Positions 24,880 through 30,369 of a stretch of 30,369 nt of DNA are shown in pieces (position 1 is the first letter of the stretch; each line of letters opens with the position of its first letter). A program made the position numbers and the translations under genes. The stretch is from contig JAZRKJ010000092.1 of NCBI GenBank assembly GCA_045646245.1, forward strand, positions 1 through 30,369, in the 5' to 3' direction. Source of the stretch: SIG607 sp045646245 (GTDB lineage: Bacteria > Bacillota > Clostridia > Oscillospirales > Acutalibacteraceae). Below the pieces are notes generated by a model. It was not told the origin of the DNA and ran no database searches. It saw only the letters and a list, made by a program, of their open reading frames with translations.

Positions 24880-25726
24880 ATTCTTTAAAGCCTCTGCCTG
24901 TAACCTCTCCCGCCTCACAAACAATTACAAAAGCATTTTTATCCTCTTTCTTTATAATTCTAAAAACAGCCGCCACTTCGTTACGCCTTACCGCGCACAT
25001 CAAAACATCCTTTTTATCTTCCGTATAAGCCCCTGACGCAGTAATTTCGGTAACACCGCGGCCGACTTCTAAAAGTATTTTTTTAGATATATTTTTCCCA
25101 TTTTCGGTTATAACGTAAATCAGTTTGCCTTTGTCTGCGCCGTAAAGGACTCCGTCCAAAACAACCGACGTTATATAAATTGTGATAACCGAGTAAAGAG
25201 CGCCTGAAAAATCACGGTAGCAAAGGGCATTTAAAAGTAAAACCAAAGCGTCTCCTATCAGTATTACTCTGCCTATAGAAATATGGGGACGGCGAGAATT
25301 GATAAGTTTTCCTATTATATCAACTCCCCCTGTGGTTCCACCCCTTAAAAGCACAATTCCCAGTCCCAAGCCAACAAGTATACCTCCGAAAACTGCGTTT
25401 AAAATTATATCCCCCCGAAAAGGTGATACGAACCTTTCCCCTACGTCAAGCGCGACCGATACCATAACCGTCACAACAGCCGTCCGAATAATAAAAGTAG
25501 CTCCGAATTTTTTAAAAGCTATCAAAAATACGGGAATATTAAGTAATAAAAGAGTCAGCCCCGTCGGCAATTTTAACAAATGATGAAAAACCAAAGCGAC
25601 CCCCGTAAATCCCCCCGGACTAATATTAGCCGGAGAAATAAACATAAGGATCGCTACAGAATAAATAACAGTACCCGCGGTATAAAAAACCGCATCAAAA
25701 AAATAAGTTTTCAAAGTTTTTTTCAT
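24878..25726 (-). CDS. YitT-family membrane protein (DUF161/DUF2179)
   Basis: 282 residues from ATG 25726; AGGTG is six bases upstream, better than GTG at 25735, which has none. Five or six membrane segments cover the N-terminal two thirds, with family motifs SPANISPGGFTGVALVFHHL and LLRGGTTGGVDIIGKL. The C-terminal soluble DUF2179-like domain runs from KGKLIYVITENGKNI, with GRGVTEITASGAYT. The function of this large Firmicutes family is unknown. It follows mrnC by 12 bp in the obgE operon. Confidence 0.92.
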   Translation of the reverse strand: MKKTLKTYFFDAVFYTAGTVIYSVAILMFISPANISPGGFTGVALVFHHLLKLPTGLTLLLLNIPVFLIAFKKFGATFIIRTAVVTVMVSVALDVGERFVSPFRGDIILNAVFGGILVGLGLGIVLLRGGTTGGVDIIGKLINSRRPHISIGRVILIGDALVLLLNALCYRDFSGALYSVITIYITSVVLDGVLYGADKGKLIYVITENGKNISKKILLEVGRGVTEITASGAYTEDKKDVLMCAVRRNEVAAVFRIIKKEDKNAFVIVCEAGEVTGRGFKE

Positions 25727-25738
25727 ATACAACACCTA

Positions 25739-26134
25739 TTATAGTGTTGCCGAAAAATCATCCCATATTAGTGTAAACAGTTCATAAACCCGCTGGGTTT
25801 CGCCGCACAGGTGCAAAAAGCCGAAAAGCGTTTCAACCCCTGTGGCAATATGATAATCACCGTGGGTGGCGTTTTTGGGGCTCCTTCCCGTATGGAAATT
25901 CCGTCCCCTTTTAAATACCGATATTTCTTCTTCACTAAGAAGGTCTTTGATTATTTCAAAAGCCTTTACCTGTCCTGCGGCGCTGACAAAAGCCACCGAC
26001 GCGGTATGAAGCTCACCCGACGGACGGTTAACACTTGCAAGACGCTCTCTTACCAACAATCCGAAAACGGCGTCTCCAACAAAGGAAAGCACAGACGGAC
26101 TCATTTGTTTTACGGTAGTTTTATTATAATACAT
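25739..26134 (-). CDS. mrnC: Mini-ribonuclease III
   Basis: 131 residues from ATG 26134, which overlaps the end of obgE; no strong SD, so translation is probably coupled. A TTG at 26146 would add four residues. It is an RNase III catalytic domain without the double-stranded RNA-binding domain, used in B. subtilis to mature 23S rRNA. The signature FVGDAVFGLLVRERL holds the catalytic aspartate, and GRNFHTGRSPKNATHGDYHIAT the second conserved region. Confidence 0.93.
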   Translation of the reverse strand: MYYNKTTVKQMSPSVLSFVGDAVFGLLVRERLASVNRPSGELHTASVAFVSAAGQVKAFEIIKDLLSEEEISVFKRGRNFHTGRSPKNATHGDYHIATGVETLFGFLHLCGETQRVYELFTLIWDDFSATL

Positions 26135-27401
26135 ACTCAAACTCAAAGTCGTTTACGTGAACGACGTCACCTTCCTGAACACCTTCGCGAATAAGAGCTT
26201 TAATAATTCCGCTTGAACGAAGTACCCTTTCGAAATACTGTAATGATTCATAGTCGTCAGGGTCAACAGTATTCATAATACGCTCTATCCAGTCACAGTT
26301 TTCAACAAAATATTCACCGTTTTCTTTTCTGACGGTAAAGGTGCGAAGTTCCTTTTTAACCGTAACGGTCTCAAAGGGTTCAATTTCACTTTCGTAACGT
26401 TTCATAGGCGGAAGCTGTGCAAGTACAGCGGCAATATGGTCAATAAGCTCGCCTGTTCCCTCTTTTATAGGAGCCATAATGGGGAAGAAATCATAACCCA
26501 ATTCTTTAAAATGATTGCCTATTTTTTCTACGGTTTGGTCATCGGTAAGGTCGCACTTATTTCCGACTACAATTTGAGGAGCGTGACTCAACTCTTCACT
26601 AAACACCGCAAGCTCCTTGTTAATCTTTTCAAAATCGTCAATAGGGTCTCTTCCCTCGCTACCCGCAATATCAATTACGTGAACCAAAAGACGGCACCTT
26701 TCAACGTGTCTTAAAAATTCGTGGCCCAAGCCTACGCCTTCTCCCGCTCCTTCAATAAGTCCCGGAATATCTGCCATAACAAAAGAACTGCCTTCCCCCA
26801 TTCTTACTACACCCAGCACAGGAGTAAGGGTTGTAAAGTGATAATTAGCAATTTTAGGCTTAGCTTCACTCACAACAGAAACAAGGGTGGATTTACCAAC
26901 GTTTGGAAAACCTATAAGTCCAACGTCGGCAAGAAGCTTGAGTTCAAGGGTTACGTCCAGTTCATCACCGGGCGCACCGGGTTTTGCAAAACGGGGAACC
27001 TGACGCGTAGCGTGACCGAAGTGTTGATTACCCCAGCCGCCGTTACCACCGCGGGCAATTATAACCGCTTCGTCAGATGAAATATCTGCTATAATTTTTC
27101 CGCTTTCTGCATCCTTAATAAGCGTACCGCGGGGTACATTTATAATAAGGTCATCTGCAGATTTACCGGTACAACGTGATGCTTTTCCGTTTTCACCGTT
27201 ATCGGCGCAATATTTTCTTTTATATCTGAAGTCTGCAAGAGTAGACAGGTTATCGTCGGCTTTGAAAATGATATTACCGCCTCTGCCGCCGTCTCCCCCG
27301 TCGGGGCCTCCTGCTGCAACATATTTTTCTCTGTGAAAGGAAACGCAACCGTTTCCGCCGTTTCCGGCTTTCAAATGAATTTTTGCTACGTCAATAAACA
27401 T
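26124..27401 (-). CDS. obgE: GTPase ObgE/CgtA
   Basis: 425 residues, ATG 27401 with AAAGGAAA upstream. A ribosome-assembly and stress GTPase. The N-terminal Obg glycine-rich domain (GNGGNGCVSF, GGPDGGDGGRGGN) is followed by the G domain, with GFPNVGKST at 164-172, ADIPGLIEGA, and NKCDLT. A C-terminal OCT domain covers about 345-425. Length and order are normal. In many bacteria obg follows rplU-rpmA; here it is downstream of them but behind their terminator. Confidence 0.98.
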   Translation of the reverse strand: MFIDVAKIHLKAGNGGNGCVSFHREKYVAAGGPDGGDGGRGGNIIFKADDNLSTLADFRYKRKYCADNGENGKASRCTGKSADDLIINVPRGTLIKDAESGKIIADISSDEAVIIARGGNGGWGNQHFGHATRQVPRFAKPGAPGDELDVTLELKLLADVGLIGFPNVGKSTLVSVVSEAKPKIANYHFTTLTPVLGVVRMGEGSSFVMADIPGLIEGAGEGVGLGHEFLRHVERCRLLVHVIDIAGSEGRDPIDDFEKINKELAVFSEELSHAPQIVVGNKCDLTDDQTVEKIGNHFKELGYDFFPIMAPIKEGTGELIDHIAAVLAQLPPMKRYESEIEPFETVTVKKELRTFTVRKENGEYFVENCDWIERIMNTVDPDDYESLQYFERVLRSSGIIKALIREGVQEGDVVHVNDFEFEYVL

Positions 27402-27503
27402 TTTTCATTTTCCTTTAAGCAAACACGAATAATCCGAACCTGATTTTAAAGGGAGGATTTCCGTCTTTGCATTGTTAAAATACTCGCAAATTTTAAAATA
27501 AAA

Positions 27504-27527
27504 GGGCTCAGGAATCCACCTGAGCCC
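27504..27527 (-). terminator. Terminator of rplU-prp-rpmA
   Basis: Minus strand: GGGCTCAGG and CCTGAGCCC form a perfect 9-bp GC-rich stem with a 6-nt loop and are followed by TTTTATTTT. It separates the ribosomal-protein operon from obgE. Confidence 0.92.
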
Positions 27528-27535
27528 AAATTGAT

Positions 27536-27820
27536 TTACTGCTCTACTGCGTAAATGCTAACCTGCTTGCGGTCACGGCCTACGCGTTCAAACTTAACCT
27601 TTCCGTCAATAAGAGCGAAAAGTGTATCGTCAGAACCCTTGCCAACATTGTTGCCTGCGTGGATATGAGTGCCGCGCTGACGTACGAGGATGTTACCTGC
27701 TAATACGAACTGGCCATCGGCACGTTTAACACCAAGACGCTTAGACTCACTGTCACGGCCGTTCTTGGTAGAACCCATACCTTTTTTATGGGCGAATAAC
27801 TGAATGTTAATCTTTAACAT
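27536..27820 (-). CDS. rpmA: 50S ribosomal protein L27
   Basis: 94 residues, ATG 27820 with GGAGGTG upstream. The N-terminus MLKINIQLFAHKKG carries the Firmicutes extension cut after Phe9 by the protease Prp, exposing the AHKKG end that reaches the peptidyl-transferase centre. The rest (GRDSESKRLGVKRADGQ, VRQRGTHIHAGNNVG) is the standard L27 core. It lies two bases after prp. Confidence 0.98.
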   Translation of the reverse strand: MLKINIQLFAHKKGMGSTKNGRDSESKRLGVKRADGQFVLAGNILVRQRGTHIHAGNNVGKGSDDTLFALIDGKVKFERVGRDRKQVSIYAVEQ

Positions 27821-27822
27821 GA

Positions 27823-28140
27823 CTACACCTCCGAAAGTATAGATATTCTGTCGTTATATTGGAGAGAAAGCTGTTCAATGTGAAGCTTAAAACCGCTTAA
27901 AACCGCTAATGATTTATCAGAAGGGTTTTTAACCTTTATTACCATAAGAGCGTCATCAACCTGCGCCTCAACGCGATCCCCGACAATTTCAATTACGGTA
28001 TTGGCGGCCATATACGCCGCAGAAGAAACAGCGGAACAAACAATTTTCCCCTCTAAATCGTCACAGTCAATTGAACTGTGACCGCTGATAGAGAACCCGA
28101 CAAGTTTTTTCCCTTCAGCCAAAAACTTAACCTCGGTCAT
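27823..28140 (-). CDS. prp: Ribosomal-processing cysteine protease Prp
   Basis: 105 residues, ATG 28140. It removes the N-terminal extension of L27. The catalytic pair H21 (SISGHS) and C35 (KIVCSAVSS) occupies the family positions. It sits between rplU and rpmA, the conserved arrangement in Firmicutes, and the L27 gene next to it has the cleavable N-terminus, so enzyme and substrate are encoded together. Confidence 0.96.
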   Translation of the reverse strand: MTEVKFLAEGKKLVGFSISGHSSIDCDDLEGKIVCSAVSSAAYMAANTVIEIVGDRVEAQVDDALMVIKVKNPSDKSLAVLSGFKLHIEQLSLQYNDRISILSEV

Positions 28141-28145
28141 ATATT

Positions 28146-28451
28146 TTAACCGATTTCCTTAATTTCAACCTTGGTGTACGGCTGTCTGTGGCCCTTTTTA
28201 CGAGCGCAGCCCTTCTTGGGTTTGTAGGTAAATACGGTTACCTTCTTACCCTTGCCGTTCTTGAGAACAACACCCTTAACGGTAGCGCCTTCAACGTAAG
28301 GAGCGCCTACCTTAAGTTCGCCGTTGTTGAGAGCTACAACCTTGTCGAAAACTACTTCGCTTTCAACTTCTGCGCCGAGCTTTTCAACGTAGATAACATC
28401 ACCGTCAGTTACACGGTATTGCTTTCCGCCGGTTTCGATAATTGCGTACAT
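28146..28451 (-). CDS. rplU: 50S ribosomal protein L21
   Basis: 101 residues, ATG 28451 with AGGTG upstream. MYAIIETGGKQYRV and the C-terminal KPKKGCARKKGHRQPYTKV are diagnostic. It is the first gene of the L21-Prp-L27 operon, and its leader is structured. Confidence 0.98.
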   Translation of the reverse strand: MYAIIETGGKQYRVTDGDVIYVEKLGAEVESEVVFDKVVALNNGELKVGAPYVEGATVKGVVLKNGKGKKVTVFTYKPKKGCARKKGHRQPYTKVEIKEIG

Positions 28452-28536
28452 TTTGTTGCACCTGCCTTAATTTCAGTCTCGCTAAAGTGAGGCGTATACC
28501 ATAAAGGCATAACTTAACAAGCCTCCAATATGCGGC
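28452..28536 (-). promoter_or_regulatory. Leader of rplU, probably L21-leader type
   Basis: About 85 nt of transcribed leader. Competing short pairings are visible: GGAGGC (plus 28521-28526) or AAGGC near the SD (28464-28468) can each pair with the ATGCCTT segment (28504-28510), and a CTC/GAG hairpin lies between. This is compatible with the autoregulatory L21 leader known in Firmicutes; the match to the Rfam model was not tested. Confidence 0.5.
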
Positions 28537-28542
28537 TCTACG

Positions 28543-28571
28543 ATTATACCATAGCAAGTCCCTTCTGTCAA
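28543..28571 (-). promoter_or_regulatory. Consensus sigma-A promoter of rplU
   Basis: Minus strand: perfect TTGACA (plus 28566-28571), 17-nt spacer, perfect TATAAT (28543-28548) with TG extension. Confidence 0.93.
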
Positions 28572-28593
28572 GCATTATTTTTTCGCAGATTTA

Positions 28594-28623
28594 TTGACGA
28601 AATATACGTATATATGATAAAAT
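28594..28623 (+). promoter_or_regulatory. Promoter of the dehydrogenase gene
   Basis: TTGACG at 28594-28599, an 18-nt spacer, and TAAAAT at 28618-28623 preceded by TG at 28615-28616. It is divergent from the rplU promoter. Confidence 0.6.
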
Positions 28624-28652
28624 AAATTAACGAAATTAAAAAGGGTGATAAT

Positions 28653-29414
28653 ATGATTACTGCTATAATTACCGGCGCTTCTTCGGGACTGGGAAGAGAA
28701 TTTGCTTTGGCTATTAAAAAACGTTGTCCCGAAATTGAATCTTTTTGGCTCATAGCAAGAAGGCGCGACCGATTAAGTGAACTTGCAAAGGAGCTGGGAG
28801 AAGATAAATGCTTTATACTTCCCTTAGACCTTACCGATAAAGCAAGTTTTTCGGAATACCGCGATACGCTTAACGACAGTGTTCCCGAGGTTAAATATCT
28901 TATAAATAACGCAGGCTACGGCAAGCTGGAAGATTTCAGCAATATCCCCGCCGAAGACTGCGGCGACCAAATAGCCCTTAACTGCACCGCTCTTACGGTT
29001 ATAACAAGAGAAACCTTACCGTATATGGAAAAGAACGGCGAAATAATAAATGTTTCTTCAATTGCTTCTTTTGCCCCGAATGCGCGTATGGCGGTTTACA
29101 GTTCTACCAAAGCCTACGTAACAAGCTTCAGCCGCGCTCTGCGTGAAGAGCTTAAAAGCCGAAGCGTAAACGTTATGGCGGTTTGTCCCGGTCCTATGGA
29201 TACTGAATTTTTACCCGTTGCAAACATCAAGAAGGGCACTTCTAAAACGTTTGATACGCTTCCCCGTACAAACCCTGCCAAGGTTGCCAAAAACGCTTTA
29301 AAACGTTCCGCAAAGAAAAAAGCAATTTACACCCCAAAATTATTCTTTAAGTTCTACCGTGTTATTGCTAAAATTTTACCCACTTCTCTTGTTATGAAGT
29401 TTGCAAAAACCTAA
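28653..29414 (+). CDS. Short-chain dehydrogenase/reductase
   Basis: 253 residues, ATG 28653 with AAGGGTG upstream. A classical SDR with the cofactor motif TGASSGLG (7-14), ARRRDRL after the second strand (suggesting NADP preference), INNAGYG (84-90), S136, and the Y149-x3-K153 pair (YSSTK), then CPGPMDTEF. The basic and hydrophobic C-terminus (FKFYRVIAKILPTSLVMKF) resembles the DltE-like group and may touch the membrane. The substrate is unknown. It is followed by a hairpin and sigK. Confidence 0.92.
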   Translation: MITAIITGASSGLGREFALAIKKRCPEIESFWLIARRRDRLSELAKELGEDKCFILPLDLTDKASFSEYRDTLNDSVPEVKYLINNAGYGKLEDFSNIPAEDCGDQIALNCTALTVITRETLPYMEKNGEIINVSSIASFAPNARMAVYSSTKAYVTSFSRALREELKSRSVNVMAVCPGPMDTEFLPVANIKKGTSKTFDTLPRTNPAKVAKNALKRSAKKKAIYTPKLFFKFYRVIAKILPTSLVMKFAKT

Positions 29415-29431
29415 ATTTTAAAAGGACATAC

Positions 29432-29479
29432 AAACTCCCCCTTTTTCTTTCATATATATTGAAGGAAAGAGGGGGTTTT
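29432..29479 (+). terminator. Hairpin before sigK; 3' arm contains its SD
   Basis: CCCCC (29437-29441) plus TTTTTCTTTCA (29442-29452) pairs with TGAAGGAAAGA (29460-29470) plus GGGGG (29471-29475): 16 continuous pairs with two wobbles and a 7-nt loop, then TTTT and directly the ATG of sigK. It may terminate the dehydrogenase transcript, hide the sigK SD (AGAGGGGG), or both. Confidence 0.8.
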
Positions 29480-30157
29480 ATGTTTTTATCTTTAATCCAG
29501 AAAATACTGTCCGCATTCTTCTTCATTGCGCTTCACGTAACCAAAAACGGAAATTTTCCGCCGCCGTTATCCGCCAAAGAAGAAAAAGAGCTTATTGAAA
29601 AAAGCGCCAACGGAGATATAACAGCGCGTAACAAACTGGTTGAACACAATCTTCGTCTGGTAGCCCACATAACAAAAAAGTATTACGGAAGCGCCGACCC
29701 CGACGATTTGATTTCCATTGGCACCATTGGGCTTATAAAAGGAGTTTCTACCTTTAACGCAAAAAAAGGCAGCCGTCTTGCAACCTATGCCGCAAGATGC
29801 ATAGAAAACGAAATTTTAATGTACTTCAGAGCAAGTAAAAAAAGCGCTCAGGACGTTTCGTTTTCCGATACAATTGATACCGACAAGGACGGCAACACCC
29901 TTACCTTGGGCGATATAATAGCCGATGACAGCGATATTGCAGAGGAAATAGATACAAAACTAAAAATTAAAAAGCTTTGCAAAATACTGCCTACAGCTCT
30001 AAGCGACAGAGAAAAAGAAATTATAGTTTTAAGGTACGGCCTTTACGGAAAAGAAGAACTTACACAACAGGAAATTGCCGACAAGCTGGGGATTTCACGT
30101 TCATACGTATCCCGAATTGAAAAAGCCGCTCTAAAAAAATTAAGACCGTACTTTTGA
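29480..30157 (+). CDS. sigK: RNA polymerase sporulation sigma factor SigK
   Basis: 225 residues from ATG 29480; AGAGGGGG is directly upstream. The late mother-cell sigma factor of endospore formation. Residues 1-~25 form a hydrophobic pro-sequence-like segment (FLSLIQKILSAFFFIALHV), then NFPPPLSAKEE as in other SigK proteins. HNLRLVAHITKKYYG and DLISIGTIGLIKGVSTFN are sigma 2 signatures. RLATYAARCIENEILMYFRA follows, and the C-terminal LGISRSYVSRIEKAALKKL is the sigma 4 helix-turn-helix. The gene is whole, with no intervening skin element. A membrane-bound precursor cut by a SpoIVFB-type protease is inferred from the pro-segment. Confidence 0.95.
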   Translation: MFLSLIQKILSAFFFIALHVTKNGNFPPPLSAKEEKELIEKSANGDITARNKLVEHNLRLVAHITKKYYGSADPDDLISIGTIGLIKGVSTFNAKKGSRLATYAARCIENEILMYFRASKKSAQDVSFSDTIDTDKDGNTLTLGDIIADDSDIAEEIDTKLKIKKLCKILPTALSDREKEIIVLRYGLYGKEELTQQEIADKLGISRSYVSRIEKAALKKLRPYF

Positions 30158-30338
30158 CGGGAGTTGTTCTTAGGGACAAATAGGTTTTTCATATAAATTT
30201 GTACGCTTTCTTGTTTTGAAAACTTGTAAGACACAAAGTATTACTGCGTTTTCGCAACTTCAAAATCGAAACAAATTTATTCTTACAAAACTGCTTGCAC
30301 CTAAAAAAGATAAATTTTTAGTGGAATAAAAGGCGAAA
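30158..30338. other. Non-coding region after sigK with nested inverted repeats
   Basis: ATAAATTTGT (30193-30202) and ACAAATTTAT (30271-30280) are a perfect 10-bp inverted pair. Inside them TTTTGAA (30214-30220) and TTCAAAA (30259-30265) are another, and GCG-tttt-CGC lies in the centre. TTGTAAG (30224-30230) can pair instead with CTTACAA (30282-30288). No ORF or known RNA family is recognised. Confidence 0.45.
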
Positions 30339-30369
30339 AGCCGTGGTAATGCTGACGCATACCACGGCT
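30339..30369. terminator. Terminator-like hairpin cut by the window edge
   Basis: AGCCGTGGTA (30339-30348) and TACCACGGCT (30360-30369) are perfect inverted repeats. The expected T-run would lie outside the window. Confidence 0.6.

Noticed and set aside
1..30369. tRNA or rRNA genes, insertion sequences or prophage genes
   Set aside because: No cloverleaf or rRNA-like segment and no transposase, integrase or phage structural gene was recognised on either strand.

Overview
The window looks like a chromosomal core region of an endospore-forming Gram-positive of the class Clostridia, probably an uncultured Oscillospirales-type gut or rumen bacterium. The basis is: a sporulation sigma factor K gene with a pro-sequence; ribosomal protein L27 with the Firmicutes-type cleavable N-terminus next to its protease gene prp; HPr kinase, WhiA, RapZ and Mini-ribonuclease III; strong Shine-Dalgarno (SD) sequences; and moderate GC with TTA/TAA-rich codon use. 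The species assignment is inference.

Layout. 1-993 (+): the 3' part of an SGNH/GDSL esterase gene with an in-frame stop. 1018-10250 (-): one compact operon, transcribed hprK, ROK glucokinase, murB, rapZ, whiA, dnaE, then a fused HprK-like kinase/S24-S26 peptidase. 10397-14472 (+): ychF, a lipoprotein, a YugP-type zinc peptidase, a small CmpB-like membrane protein and alr. 14473-15053: a gene-poor stretch with a REP-like palindrome and an array of small hairpins separated by an ATGATG spacer. 15054-16246 (+): an ECF-like sigma factor overlapping a DUF4367-type membrane protein, probably its partner. 16303-17535 (-): eno. 17679-24837 (+): rlmB, an 876-residue membrane protein built like a P1B-type ATPase but without the catalytic motifs, metG, tatD, a membrane-anchored repeat protein and a 37-residue N/K/Q-rich small ORF. 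24878-27401 (-): obgE, mrnC, yitT-like. 27536-28451 (-): rplU, prp, rpmA behind a near-consensus promoter and a structured leader. 28653-30157 (+): a short-chain dehydrogenase and sigK. The right edge holds structured non-coding DNA and a hairpin.

Working together. Most genes are housekeeping: replication (dnaE), wall precursors (murB, alr), carbon control (hprK, ROK kinase, eno, rapZ), translation and ribosome assembly (rplU, prp, rpmA, obgE, mrnC, rlmB, metG, ychF), and development (whiA, sigK).

The most unusual items are four. (1) The catalytically degenerate P-type-ATPase-like protein between rlmB and metG. (2) The HprK-like kinase/peptidase fusion at the tail of the dnaE operon. (3) Three places where the 3' arm of a terminator-like hairpin contains the next gene's SD, so that the T-tract is the spacer and the start codon follows at once. 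(4) The array of ATGATG-spaced hairpins.
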